A stretch of DNA of 64,000 bases from a virus, in IMG/VR virus record IMGVR_UViG_3300035661_000037, positions 1 to 64,000 of that record, one strand, 5' to 3'. The notes under the pieces are model-generated. The model was not told the DNA's origin and ran no database searches. It saw nothing but the letters and a program-made list of their open reading frames with translations. The translations under genes were made by a program, and so were the position numbers. The first letter of the stretch is position 1. Each line of letters opens with the position of its first letter. Below, piece by piece: positions 46,101 through 53,842 of this stretch.

Positions 46101-48908
46101 GAGTGCTAATGCTATTTCGGCATTGGCGTTTTCTACACCAAACAGATTGTTGCTAATAGTGTACAAACTATTTTCAAATTGTTTTTGCTCCGCCGTATCT
46201 TTCTGGAGTAAGTTTATATTACTTATTATTTTTTCTGATTCTAAATTGGCTTCTGTGATATCTTTTGTTTGTGCAGATATCTGCGCCAATTCGTAGTTAG
46301 CCGTCTCAAGTGCTTTTTGCTGCGGCGTTAGGTTCTTCCATACATCTTTCTCGTTTATTTTTGCCCACTCTACTTCAACCCTAGTCAAGTTTACGCCATA
46401 CTTATCAAAAGAATCCTGCCTAGCAGTTATTTCTGCGTTTAGCTGACCTAACTTAGACTTATAGTTATCTTTTTCTACTTTTTCAAGCTCGTTTGCCTTT
46501 TTAATAAGGAAGTCGTAATATTTTGTAGCCTCGGTAAGCAGTTTGTCGGCCTCCGCACGAGTTATTTTGCCGCTAGTTAGCTTTCCGCCAACCTCATTAC
46601 CAACATTGGTCAGTAGCTTATTAGCTTCTGCAATAGCAGCTTCTTTTTTCGAAGTAGGGTTTATTTTATCGTACGCCGCTTTCAATTCCTCTAATGCGGG
46701 CTTCAATTTACCAGTTACCTCATTCAAGTCTACTTGACTTTGTATTTTTTCTTTATATATTTCTAAAGTCTCAACTTCTATAGCTAGTTGCGCTGCCCTT
46801 TCATCTCTAATACGGCTATCAACAGTACTGAATCTATATTTACTACCGGCGTCTTCAACTTCCTTTTGCTTCTGTAGCACACCTAATTTTTCTTTATCTA
46901 TAGATAGTAGTCTATCCGCAGCTGCTACTTGCTGCTCTAAAGAATCTTTACCGGAACTATTAAGCCCCAGTGCATCTAAAGCCGACGAACTCGTAACCGC
47001 CGCCTCGCGTGACTTCTGACGACTAGCCTGTTCTGCTATAGCATCATTTATAAACCCCCCTGCTGCCCCAGCACCAGCAAGATTTTTTAATTTTCGTATG
47101 CGGGACTCCTGAGTATTAAAAAAGTCACCTAGTTTATTACTTATTGAGTCAATCCACCCGAGGTGGTCTGCGAGAACATAAGCACCAAGCACAACCGCAC
47201 CAATTACACCGCCAGCACCAAGCAACCCAACAGCCCCCTTTGCTGCGCGACCTACCTTTTCTATGCCCGTTAGTTGCGCTGTATATGCGACTACGTGAGC
47301 ATCGGCTTGTGCTAGTGTAGCTGCGGTGTCAGCAACCTTAACTACTGTATTACCTACTATTATACCCCGCAGAGATAGCAATGCCTCACCTAGTTTAGTT
47401 ACTTGAGATATTGCTGCATCGGCTAAAAATAGCCCGACCCACAATCCAGCGATTATAGTTATCGGGGTTATTAGTTTAGAGATTAGCCTGTCTAGTGCTA
47501 CAAATATTGGAGCTAACGCCCCTACGATAGTAAACACAACTTGGAACGCACTGCCAATAGCTTTTATTACTGACCAATATGCTTCCACAGCTTTTGACAC
47601 TTCTGGGTTTAACTTTAGTGTACCGTCTACATCTACTGTACCTAAATAGTTGGCAAGATCTATAACTGCTGATTTTATCGCCCCGAACCCCTCCTTGTCT
47701 GATAACAGTAACCCCAGCCTTGATTGAAGGACATCCCACGCTCCTGTTAGCGTCTTAGTTCTAACTTCTTCCGCAACTACTATGAAACCCTGTAGTCTTT
47801 CAGTTAGCATCTTAACAAGAACGTCGGGGCCTTCATTTGTCCACTGTTTAAGTATCGCATCAGTAACACCTATAGATCTAGCCAAGGTACTTGAGGCAGG
47901 TTGAATTCCGCCAGAAATAAGATCCCTTACCTCTTGTACATACTGCTGCGAGCTAAGTCCAAGTGAGGAGACCGCGATAGCACCAGCAGTAGCAACTTGA
48001 CGTATTTGCGTAAGGTTCAGGTGTGCTGTAAGACCGCCAGAAATTGCGGCTTGGTTCACCTCAGTAAGTCTTCCAAGCTCAATACCGTACTTTAAAGAGT
48101 CTTTTTGGATCTCCTTAACATACTGCCCAGATACCTGCCATGCTTGACCGAATGTAAGTGCTTCTCCATTTAGTGTTGCCATTGAAAGTAATATCCCAGC
48201 TATACCAGTCTGCGCATCCTCTATACGCTTCAACGATGCTATACCAAATAAAGCTGGGCCGCCTATAAGTGCGACGAGAGCAGTAAATCCATATATTGCA
48301 CCAGTAACCTCAAATGTCAGAGACGCAAGGGATGCCGCAAGTTTTTGTACTTCACCACGGCCTCTAGCATTACCGGTCTCAAACAATTTAACAGCTGTAG
48401 CAGCCTTATCAAATACGACTCCAGAACGGATTCCTTGGGCTTCAAGCTGTGCTAAATTGTCTTTGGCGATGCGTAAGCCGGCATTGTGGCTTTCTAGTAA
48501 CCCAGCTACACGGGCTTGCGGGGAAGATGCGTTAGCTGCTTGCAGTTGTGCTGCTGCGGTTTTAGCATCTTGAGTTCTGATAGCTAGTTCCGATTTATAC
48601 GCGCGTGTGTACTCTCTATCCAGCGACATCATCGCAGATATTTTTGCTTTTTGATTTGATATCTCTTGTTTACTATAGTTGTCAGAATTAGTAACCATCT
48701 GCAACAACTTTTCTTTTTGTGCTAATATGTCAGACTGTGCTATAGCCTTGTTAGCGGCGGACGACATGGTGGCTTTGCGTGCTTGGGACTTCTCAAATAT
48801 ATCATCCGCTGTGCGAGTAATCGTGCCGATAGCCGCAACCATCTGCGCTTGAGCCTTAGATGGGTCAATTACTATCGAAATCTCTAATTCGTTATTTGTG
48901 CCAGCCAT
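43152..48908 (-). CDS. Tail tape measure protein
   Basis: The longest gene, 1,918 residues, with the usual tape-measure composition: N-terminal coiled coils, hydrophobic stretches (about residues 195-225 and 455-500, ALVALIGGPALFGIASL and similar), and long Ala/Ser/Lys/Gln-rich helices. Near the C-terminus a roughly 92-residue unit (DGFAPLDV...NNQPAIQAYIA...) occurs three times, two copies nearly identical in DNA (about 43.93-44.70 kb). The protein sets the tail length (about 1,900 residues suggests a tail near 280-290 nm at 1.5 A per residue) and helps DNA ejection. Confidence 0.93.
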   Translation of the reverse strand: MAGTNNELEISIVIDPSKAQAQMVAAIGTITRTADDIFEKSQARKATMSSAANKAIAQSDILAQKEKLLQMVTNSDNYSKQEISNQKAKISAMMSLDREYTRAYKSELAIRTQDAKTAAAQLQAANASSPQARVAGLLESHNAGLRIAKDNLAQLEAQGIRSGVVFDKAATAVKLFETGNARGRGEVQKLAASLASLTFEVTGAIYGFTALVALIGGPALFGIASLKRIEDAQTGIAGILLSMATLNGEALTFGQAWQVSGQYVKEIQKDSLKYGIELGRLTEVNQAAISGGLTAHLNLTQIRQVATAGAIAVSSLGLSSQQYVQEVRDLISGGIQPASSTLARSIGVTDAILKQWTNEGPDVLVKMLTERLQGFIVVAEEVRTKTLTGAWDVLQSRLGLLLSDKEGFGAIKSAVIDLANYLGTVDVDGTLKLNPEVSKAVEAYWSVIKAIGSAFQVVFTIVGALAPIFVALDRLISKLITPITIIAGLWVGLFLADAAISQVTKLGEALLSLRGIIVGNTVVKVADTAATLAQADAHVVAYTAQLTGIEKVGRAAKGAVGLLGAGGVIGAVVLGAYVLADHLGWIDSISNKLGDFFNTQESRIRKLKNLAGAGAAGGFINDAIAEQASRQKSREAAVTSSSALDALGLNSSGKDSLEQQVAAADRLLSIDKEKLGVLQKQKEVEDAGSKYRFSTVDSRIRDERAAQLAIEVETLEIYKEKIQSQVDLNEVTGKLKPALEELKAAYDKINPTSKKEAAIAEANKLLTNVGNEVGGKLTSGKITRAEADKLLTEATKYYDFLIKKANELEKVEKDNYKSKLGQLNAEITARQDSFDKYGVNLTRVEVEWAKINEKDVWKNLTPQQKALETANYELAQISAQTKDITEANLESEKIISNINLLQKDTAEQKQFENSLYTISNNLFGVENANAEIALALRKEAVALEKELLDIVNNPKFRGDDQKAARDKALIAAANASENRSTLLPSELELAKFQANVAKISSALFTGVLTPGTDILTNIVNNFGKALSAAINTSLSSAVTSIVNGKDISGTDLVTLGIGIASNLLSSSASVAEIASVTASEVQKLQGTGTVLGSLTEQSMSISNSLTSLQENTLVTSKYSASMAKSLKSIEASTAGFIAIAAITLGGDIAKNLNVPRASTGRYADGKSEFDLTLQTTVDQGFRAGLDIITFGLAEFFGGPKLAGKITDFLLGSSKSKVSDTGLIIQGTIEALRAGNGISQYVSGITTTQSLGGLRSNDTTFTNTSNVTGGLAEAIGSIYSNIADSLTTLAVSFGQDGSGVTDTINKFQTSIGKLSLEGLSAEGKIKALNAAISKDADLLAAELFPSFVHFQLAGEGLFQTVVRVAQEVDNLNYFFKSLGREANITAERADALTQKLGGIASATSKYRAFLDGFAPLDVTLANATSALQALGFTNLETLTTTEQWWAFQQMATDDQLVAILNNIPAIQAYISATTMQTQATSQATAASAAAADALAGLIKSFTDGFAPLDVVVSNTTDALKQLGFTNLDLLTTTQSWWDLLQSSNEDQRNAILNNQPAIQAYIAAIDKQTQATSDAAAASATAADALASLVKSFTDGFAPLDVVVSNTTNALKQLGFTNLDLLTTTQSWWDLLQSSNEDQRSAILNNQPAIQAYIAAVDKQKTALESSAAAIKAETDAKVASAQTAYDASKSASDSLKAVAVSIRELIASLGRSTVSSLLESFDVINTLAASGDTSAQGKLSNAATGYIAAATAGARTQSDVDRATAYVKNALEATASGIEATVSSADATLSATLASNTFLKSITTNTAATANNIATLVTSLGLLSTTVIAVPPVPSFAVGSNYIPTDMMAQLHQGEQVTPRVYVDKERGERAETNNLLEALREELRAIGIPLVQNTKITAKLLKQFDSDGLPETRLVSA

Positions 48909-48935
48909 AAAATTAGCCTCTGATAAATTACCACG

Positions 48936-48964
48936 CTTATATCACATATTTATTGATTTGACAA
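48936..48964 (-). promoter_or_regulatory. Promoter of the tape measure gene
   Basis: On the minus strand TTGTCA (48959-48964) and TATAAG (48936-48941) with a 17-base spacer, directly after the terminator at 48979-49008 and 28 bases before the start codon of the tape measure gene. It would restart transcription after the terminator. Confidence 0.65.
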
Positions 48965-48978
48965 ACATTTTAAAACGT

Positions 48979-49008
48979 GAAAAACCACCCTATAAGTTTA
49001 GGGTGGTT
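48979..49008 (-). terminator. Rho-independent terminator
   Basis: On the minus strand AACCACCCTA and TAGGGTGGTT form a 10-bp stem with a short loop, followed by TTTTTC. It lies just after the gene at 49026, inside the tail operon, so it probably reduces transcription into the tape measure gene. Confidence 0.8.
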
Positions 49009-49025
49009 GGCAGGAGTGTTCAAGG

Positions 49026-49229
49026 TTAAGCCGACTTATAAATCTTCATACCCTCAACAACTTTTGCGCACTTATAACGGGTCTCTAAACCTTGGCGCTT
49101 ACATGTTTGGTTCCGCGCAAATACAAGCTGCCTAGCAAACTTGTACCCTGCGCCATGCTCGGCCTCAGTAAGTGTAAAACTATCCCCAACATTGACGAGG
49201 CTTCCCCAATCGTATTTATTTCGCTGCAT
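49026..49229 (-). CDS. Hypothetical protein, 67 aa
   Basis: A 67-residue basic protein (begins MQRNKYDWGSLVNVGDSFTL, later RNQTCKRQGLETRYKCAKV) with a compact beta-like pattern seen in small phage proteins of the type W-x-L-x-xGxxF. It overlaps the end of the gpGT frame by 14 bases. Located between tail chaperones and tape measure; role unknown. Confidence 0.65.
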   Translation of the reverse strand: MQRNKYDWGSLVNVGDSFTLTEAEHGAGYKFARQLVFARNQTCKRQGLETRYKCAKVVEGMKIYKSA

Positions 49230-49958
49230 TTGACTTCCTTTCTGATTCTTCGTAACGCATATTCAAATAGTCTCTATCAACCGCCAAGAGTATTTGTTCA
49301 TACATCTCTGGGTCATCATCACCTACATGTTTGGCACGTTGCGTTATCCGTGTAACAGGTATCGCACCTTCTGACATTGCGTTGACACGTTCTGTACCTA
49401 ATGTATAAAACTCACTTAAGTAGTAGGCATCTAGCAATCCAATCTCAGGCTTTGTGTTTAGCACATCTGGTCGCCTATAGGTAGGTTCATCTTTAAATAA
49501 CTCATACGCTTCCTGAGCCAGTTTATAAGATGGCCCATACTTTATAGACCATTCCAGATGCGCACTCAGTTTTTTACAACTTCCTCAATCGTTTCCTTGC
49601 GGAATGTTTCAGGCTCTTCTGCCAAGTTCTCAATAAGTTTACGTAGATCAACATATTCTTTATCTAGCATGAGTTCTACGGCGGTTTCTTTGGTGAATGG
49701 TAGATCCGCACCATCCTTAGTGAACCCAGCCCAGCCCAGCAAAACTGTACCACAGTAACACTCCATAACTACGCGCTCTAGCTTATCGTTGTCCAAACTT
49801 TTGAAAGAGGTGCCAAATTTTTTGGCAACAATGCGAAGAGATTTATTAAATTTTTCGTTGCCAGCACGCGCCACAGTTACAGATGCGCCATCACCAATAT
49901 CTACTGTAGTTCCTTCTTGGCTCATCTTACCGTCTGTTTTAAACTTGTTCAAATTCAT
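49216..49958 (-). CDS. Tail assembly chaperone gpGT (-1 frameshift product)
   Basis: The gpG frame ends at 49566; just before, the slippery heptamer A-AAA-AAC (minus strand, 49575-49569) abuts the TGA. A -1 slip joins gpG to a frame open to 49216 that has no start codon of its own: ...VVKKLSAHLEWSIKYGPSYKL ... LLDAYYLSEFYTLGTERV. The fused product is 247 residues. This is the conserved programmed frameshift of siphovirus tail chaperones, which bind the tape measure during tail assembly. Only the frameshift position and lack of an independent start are seen directly. Confidence 0.82.
49566..49958 (-). CDS. Tail assembly chaperone gpG
   Basis: A 130-residue acidic protein with SD AAGGAGC, starting MNLNKFKTDGKMSQEGTTVD, with VTVARAGNEKFNKSL typical of phage tail chaperone/tail component proteins and a helical C-terminus ending EEVVKN at the slippery site. 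It lies between the tail tube and tape measure genes, the fixed place of gpG. It and gpGT are made in a ratio set by frameshifting. Confidence 0.82.
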   Translation of the reverse strand: MNLNKFKTDGKMSQEGTTVDIGDGASVTVARAGNEKFNKSLRIVAKKFGTSFKSLDNDKLERVVMECYCGTVLLGWAGFTKDGADLPFTKETAVELMLDKEYVDLRKLIENLAEEPETFRKETIEEVVKN

Positions 49959-50000
49959 TTGTGAAGCTCCTTAAATTATGGGTATGGTGAAACAGCCATG

Positions 50001-50030
50001 TTTATACATCATATAATTATACGCTGTCAA
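50001..50030 (-). promoter_or_regulatory. Promoter before the tail chaperone genes
   Basis: On the minus strand TTGACA (50025-50030) and TATAAA (50001-50006) with an 18-base spacer. It follows the terminator at 50046-50071, repeating the terminator-plus-promoter arrangement seen before the tape measure gene. Confidence 0.65.
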
Positions 50031-50045
50031 GAACTATTTACACAA

Positions 50046-50071
50046 AATAAAAGACCCTCCTCGGAGGGTCT
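50046..50071 (-). terminator. Rho-independent terminator after tail tube gene
   Basis: AGACCCTCC (50052-50060) and GGAGGGTCT (50063-50071) form a 9-bp stem with a two-base loop or a slightly shorter stem with a wider loop, followed on the minus strand by TTTTATTTT. It ends the transcript of the abundant tail tube gene. Confidence 0.85.
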
Positions 50072-50090
50072 AATCTTAGACATATCAAGT

Positions 50091-51467
50091 TTACATAACA
50101 GATAGTTGCAGCATATAGTTAGGTGAGTATGTTGTGCTAATCAACGCTGTAGCAGTCATATCCACGAGAGTGTCGGTGTTCAGACTAGCTGCGGAACGTG
50201 TACCAGCAGAAAATTTAACTTTTGGCATATCTACGATGAGGTAATTTCCGCTACTGTCTTGCAATACATATTCTACGCTAGTTGCGGTATTATTCAAAAA
50301 TTTTGCCAGTAGCATAGGCTCATTAAAGTATGCGGATATAGTTAAAGTTGCTCCAAATGTTCCGTTTTGGGTATCTACACTATACAAACTACCTATAGCG
50401 TCCAGCGAGCGAAGGTTATTTGTAGTTGATAGATTTAGTGTTTTAAACAATGTAGTAGTTGATGCCGAACCACCCTCAAAGATACCAGATGATGCGACGT
50501 TAGCTTGCGCAGACAAGATGGGGTTGTTGGTAGACGCAGTGGCGGCTGTGTTATCGCCGAACCCAGGAGCTGCTGTTATCGTTGTAGATGTCACAGTCTG
50601 TGACGCGCTCACCGTGTAGGTACCAGTGCCTCCCGTACCAGTCAAGAATGCCGTAATTGTAGTGCCTGCGGTTACACCAGTTCCAGAAATAACGTCACCA
50701 ACACTCAAACTTGCTACAGCGGCCACAGTCACCGTAAGCACGGTAGTTGCGATAGAACCCGTGCAGATTATAGAGCCTCTAGTGTCTCTGCCGATCATGG
50801 CGGCGGTAGCTGTAACTAGCGCACCGGAAGCAACGTTAAGCGCTAAAGTATTAACGGAAAGACCTTTACTAACATACGAAATATTAGGGAGGTCGGTGTA
50901 TTCTACCTGCATAGAGAACGATGGCTGTAAGACACCATTACGATAATTTTTGCTACTTATTGTTGTTGACGCACTTGCCGTGTCGGTAACTAATGTTTTT
51001 CGGCTAACTACAATTTTACCGGTTGTTGCTGAAACAATCTTAGCAACCCCGTTATTTGCGTTGTTAGTTGCGCCTACGATCTTAACCCACCCACCTAGAG
51101 GTAAGCTGTTTATAGTAAAACCAGAAGCTGCACTGTTGATAGAGTTGTCGGCTGAAGCAAAACTAATATCTGCGGCAGTCAATGTATACAGCGTTACAGG
51201 GGCGCAGCCAAGCGCTGACTCAATCAATGGGTCATACTCGGCATGGCTATACTCGAATGCTACATCGCCTGATGTAGATGCTCCAGTCGGTACAAGATCG
51301 GATACTCCACGGTCACTACGAACCTCTGTAGAGGATACAGTAGTAATAGCAGGGTTAATATTTACTGAAGTCTTCCGCAAGGCGATTTTCTTGCTAGTAG
51401 GCGTAACACCTTCAGTAACTTCGCGTAAGTATGATAGATTTGTAAGATTACCTTGTGCATTTGCCAT
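50091..51467 (-). CDS. Major tail tube protein
   Basis: A 458-residue protein with AAGGAG ribosome binding site. The N-terminus ([20 protein letters not shown]), [20 protein letters not shown] and a beta-rich body fit phage tail tube proteins. About residues 230-295 are an inserted [20 protein letters not shown]...[14 protein letters not shown]... domain of the kind (tLTV...G..isG.Gv.aGT.I) often found as surface decoration in virion proteins. The terminator directly behind it suits a highly expressed structural gene. Confidence 0.8.
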   Translation of the reverse strand: MANAQGNLTNLSYLREVTEGVTPTSKKIALRKTSVNINPAITTVSSTEVRSDRGVSDLVPTGASTSGDVAFEYSHAEYDPLIESALGCAPVTLYTLTAADISFASADNSINSAASGFTINSLPLGGWVKIVGATNNANNGVAKIVSATTGKIVVSRKTLVTDTASASTTISSKNYRNGVLQPSFSMQVEYTDLPNISYVSKGLSVNTLALNVASGALVTATAAMIGRDTRGSIICTGSIATTVLTVTVAAVASLSVGDVISGTGVTAGTTITAFLTGTGGTGTYTVSASQTVTSTTITAAPGFGDNTAATASTNNPILSAQANVASSGIFEGGSASTTTLFKTLNLSTTNNLRSLDAIGSLYSVDTQNGTFGATLTISAYFNEPMLLAKFLNNTATSVEYVLQDSSGNYLIVDMPKVKFSAGTRSAASLNTDTLVDMTATALISTTYSPNYMLQLSVM

Positions 51468-51484
51468 GTTAAAACTCCTTTAAT

Positions 51485-51910
51485 TTAAACTACAATATCA
51501 TGAAAATATGGTATCGCCACAATCATCTGGTACCATTGGGTAGTGCTCTGAACACCGTTAATACTAAAATACTGCTCACCAATCCTGCGAACATCAGGCT
51601 CTTCAAACGTTATCCCAGATACTTGTTTGTCCCTAAAGATATCCTGCACTGAATCTGCCAAGTCACGAGCTGCCCTAGAACCTTTATTTATCGGTGTATA
51701 AATATTTACAAACACCGTGCCTGTGGATCTGCGTAACTGCGCACCTGAACCTATTGACGCTTTGCTTGACACGCCATCCCAGCACTCTATACTTACCCAA
51801 GACACCGCTGGGACTGTAAAAGGGGCGTTGTCATACTTTATATCGGTAGTGGCTGCCCAGCCAGTTGCGAACAAGTTTTCAATAGCAATGTTTATCGCGG
51901 AAGTAGCCAT
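51485..51910 (-). CDS. Tail terminator-like protein, DUF4128
   Basis: The start at 51910 (MATSAINIAIENLF...) is chosen; a longer form from 51928 has no benefit. The 141-residue protein matches phage DUF4128/minor tail proteins: RRSTGTVFVNIYTPINKGSR, AARDLADSVQDIF, GITFEEPDVRRIGEQ, YQMIVAIPYF. Such proteins cap the tail tube and join tail to head. Its place between connector genes and tail tube agrees. Confidence 0.75.
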   Translation of the reverse strand: MATSAINIAIENLFATGWAATTDIKYDNAPFTVPAVSWVSIECWDGVSSKASIGSGAQLRRSTGTVFVNIYTPINKGSRAARDLADSVQDIFRDKQVSGITFEEPDVRRIGEQYFSINGVQSTTQWYQMIVAIPYFHDIVV

Positions 51911-51954
51911 GTGTAGTGTGTACCACACAATAGCTTACATGTCAAGAGGTACAG

Positions 51955-52377
51955 CTAGAATAGTTTAAACTTTTGTAGTGCTTGATTCTTTGCGTAAGCT
52001 GCAATCATCCAACCACCTTGCGGGTGGGTTCTTGTACCTTCATACTCAACCTTATAGGCATGTTTGGCGGTATTGCTTACATATATAGGTGTAAATGGAG
52101 CTTGGTAATAAGGCTCCTGAAATTTGTTATAGGGTGGTTGGTAGGTAATATCAGGCTTTCCAAACTTAACTGATGGGGCGGCTAACACGCGATCACTAGG
52201 TTTACCTATAGCTATATCCCAAGAGGCATTATATAACCCTGACCAGCGCGGCTCGTCTTGGTGTATCGCAGCATTATATGCCACTGATGCGGTAATGGCA
52301 GTAGCCTCGGCAACCTTGCGACCTATTGCAACCTCAAGGTTCTTAAGTGATTCGGGATTTATTTTGAAGGATATCAT
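51955..52377 (-). CDS. Neck protein, HK97 gp10-like
   Basis: A 140-residue basic protein with SVAYNAAIHQDEPRWSGLYN, SWDIAIGKP and VSNTAKHAYKVEYEGTRTHP, matching the HK97 gp10 / phage neck family (N-terminal helix, R-TG-L--S, N---YA--VEYG). It forms part of the head-tail interface. It is followed by a normal stop (TAG) and is spaced three bases from the gene before. Confidence 0.78.
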   Translation of the reverse strand: MISFKINPESLKNLEVAIGRKVAEATAITASVAYNAAIHQDEPRWSGLYNASWDIAIGKPSDRVLAAPSVKFGKPDITYQPPYNKFQEPYYQAPFTPIYVSNTAKHAYKVEYEGTRTHPQGGWMIAAYAKNQALQKFKLF

Positions 52378-52380
52378 ACA

Positions 52381-52749
52381 TCACGGAGAACGTAACTGAA
52401 ATGTCCAGATAGCCCCTGAAGGGTCTGGGTTAAAGTTGACAATGTTGTATGTTTTGGCTGTGGTAACTACAGTATCTAGGGCTATGTTAGGTGATACGTT
52501 TAGCGATGATTGCTGAACGATCATTTTAACATCTGAAATTTGTAGTCCGACATTGTTAGATAGCTCCAGCTCTGTAAACCTTAGAAATATCACTTTAGCT
52601 AATAGGGTATCAGCATTAGTTGAGGTATTTGTACCTGTCGCCGGTACGTATACTGTAGTAGTTCTCCGATAAGTCGCTGACGTAGGTATATCCCCTAGTG
52701 CTAAGAAGGCGGAGTTTACAGCAGCAGCAATTGTTCCTCGAAGCCCCAT
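52381..52749 (-). CDS. Head-tail joining protein
   Basis: A 122-residue beta-rich protein (GDIPTSATYRRTTTVYVPAT, ISDVKMIVQQSSLNVSPNIA, DTVVTTAKTYNIVNFNPDPS) with the pattern of head-closure/head-tail joining proteins: small barrel with Y-x-V-x-xxxPDPtg at the end. Starts by overlapping the previous stop (TAATG-type overlap, one base shared). Assignment rests on pattern and order. Confidence 0.7.
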   Translation of the reverse strand: MGLRGTIAAAVNSAFLALGDIPTSATYRRTTTVYVPATGTNTSTNADTLLAKVIFLRFTELELSNNVGLQISDVKMIVQQSSLNVSPNIALDTVVTTAKTYNIVNFNPDPSGAIWTFQLRSP

Positions 52750-53279
52750 TACACCCTCACAATCGTAGCTTGATATGGGTTACTGTTTATAACATAGCGC
52801 CATATAATATTTTTAACTGAGTTGTTTAGCCATGACGGTCTATCATTCTTATCTAGTTTAAGTTCCACTGTATCAACTCGTAGGGCTGAAATACCAGCAG
52901 TATCAGAAGTCTTAGTAGGATCTGCGGCAATCAACCACATCGCAGCCTCTGCGGTAGCATCGGCAAGAAATGTAGGTATCGTTGCAGGATCGAACATATA
53001 GGTATTATACAGGGCATCTGCGCCGTACCAATAGTCCCCACCATCAATAAACAATCCTGTACGCGGGAACTCGTGTGACTGGTTGACAACTGTTCTAGCG
53101 CCCCGCCATTGTAACGAATCAAAGTTACGGGTAGCCCAGATTAGTGCTGCTTCTTTGGTAGCGGTTAGCGCACCTGTCCATGATGTATTGTGTAGGCGGG
53201 TAGCATGGTATGCGTCAGCAGCCGCGACACTTGAAAAACTATTAAATCCTGCCAACGATGGGTCAGAAACTAGTGCCAT
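52749..53279 (-). CDS. DnaT-like / head-tail connector protein
   Basis: A 176-residue protein of the phage 'DnaT-like' connector family: FNSFSSVAAADAYHATRLHN, TKEAALIWATRNFDSLQWRG, HEFPRTGLFIDG, IPTFLADATAEAAMWLIAAD. In siphoviruses this gene lies between capsid and neck genes and encodes the head completion/adaptor protein. Despite the name, there is no reason to think it binds ssDNA here. Confidence 0.75.
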   Translation of the reverse strand: MALVSDPSLAGFNSFSSVAAADAYHATRLHNTSWTGALTATKEAALIWATRNFDSLQWRGARTVVNQSHEFPRTGLFIDGGDYWYGADALYNTYMFDPATIPTFLADATAEAAMWLIAADPTKTSDTAGISALRVDTVELKLDKNDRPSWLNNSVKNIIWRYVINSNPYQATIVRV

Positions 53280-53281
53280 GA

Positions 53282-53503
53282 TTAGCCGCCGTAGGTATTA
53301 TGCCATTTCCAACCACGTACCCAACCTTCGTCGGTCTTTGCCGCCAGACCTTCAGCCATTAGGCGTTCACCTATAGCATCGTCAATCAGTGTCGGGCGAC
53401 CTTGTAACAAGCGACCTACTGCGCGATCACGGGAAGTGTCTACTACCAGCGTATCTTGTGTATCTTGGGTCTCTGACACTTCAAGTTTTTGATATTTTGC
53501 CAT
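53282..53503 (-). CDS. Hypothetical protein, 73 aa
   Basis: A 73-residue acidic protein (begins MAKYQKLEVSETQDTQDTLV) ending in a Trp-rich segment (GWVRGWKWHNTYGG). The position just before the connector gene suggests a small head or neck component. There is GGGGAAA upstream as ribosome binding site. Not recognised. Confidence 0.65.
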   Translation of the reverse strand: MAKYQKLEVSETQDTQDTLVVDTSRDRAVGRLLQGRPTLIDDAIGERLMAEGLAAKTDEGWVRGWKWHNTYGG

Positions 53504-53513
53504 TGTATTTCCC

Positions 53514-53771
53514 CTATTGCTTATCTTGTTTACCGTCTAGCTTAGATTCTATACGGTCTAACTTTTTAAATAATGCGTCTTCAAATCCCTTTAGCTCTAT
53601 GCGGGTAACATACTGACCTGCTACAAGTAGTTCAATACCTTGAACTTTATCCGCCAAACTGGTGTCAGTGGCTTTAAGTTCTTTCATAGAGTCCGATAGC
53701 CCTCTAACCCAAATACCCCCAAAGAATGCGGTAAGACCCATTAGTATGTTAATCATCGTTTGGTTATCCAT
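53514..53771 (-). CDS. Small membrane/coiled-coil protein, 85 aa
   Basis: An 85-residue protein with an N-terminal hydrophobic segment (TMINILMGLTAFFGGIWV) and a coiled-coil tail ending KKLDRIESKLDGKQDKQ, with GIELLVAGQYVTRIELKGFE between. This IxVLxxGxYVTRxE...LxxKLDxIExKL pattern recurs in small phage membrane proteins, often beside structural or lysis genes. The start overlaps the end of a 15-codon ORF. Confidence 0.7.
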   Translation of the reverse strand: MDNQTMINILMGLTAFFGGIWVRGLSDSMKELKATDTSLADKVQGIELLVAGQYVTRIELKGFEDALFKKLDRIESKLDGKQDKQ

Positions 53772-53811
53772 CGACTATTTCCGATTCTTTTTTCTTTGAT
53801 TTACAAGCCAT
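53764..53811 (-). CDS. Micro-ORF, 15 aa
   Basis: A 15-codon ORF (MACKSKKKESEIVDG) with a good AAGGGGA ribosome binding site; its last codons overlap the ATG of the next gene. Such Lys-rich micro-ORFs ahead of membrane-protein genes may only serve translational coupling. Short length leaves doubt. Confidence 0.4.
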   Translation of the reverse strand: MACKSKKKESEIVDG

Positions 53812-53842
53812 ATGATCCCCTTAAATAGTTATGGTGCTTGTA

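Noticed and set aside
45010-46296. Long 428-codon ORF on the plus strand
   Set aside because: It lies wholly antisense to the tape measure gene, is low-complexity, and has no ribosome binding site or promoter; open antisense frames are expected from the codon use of the tape measure gene.
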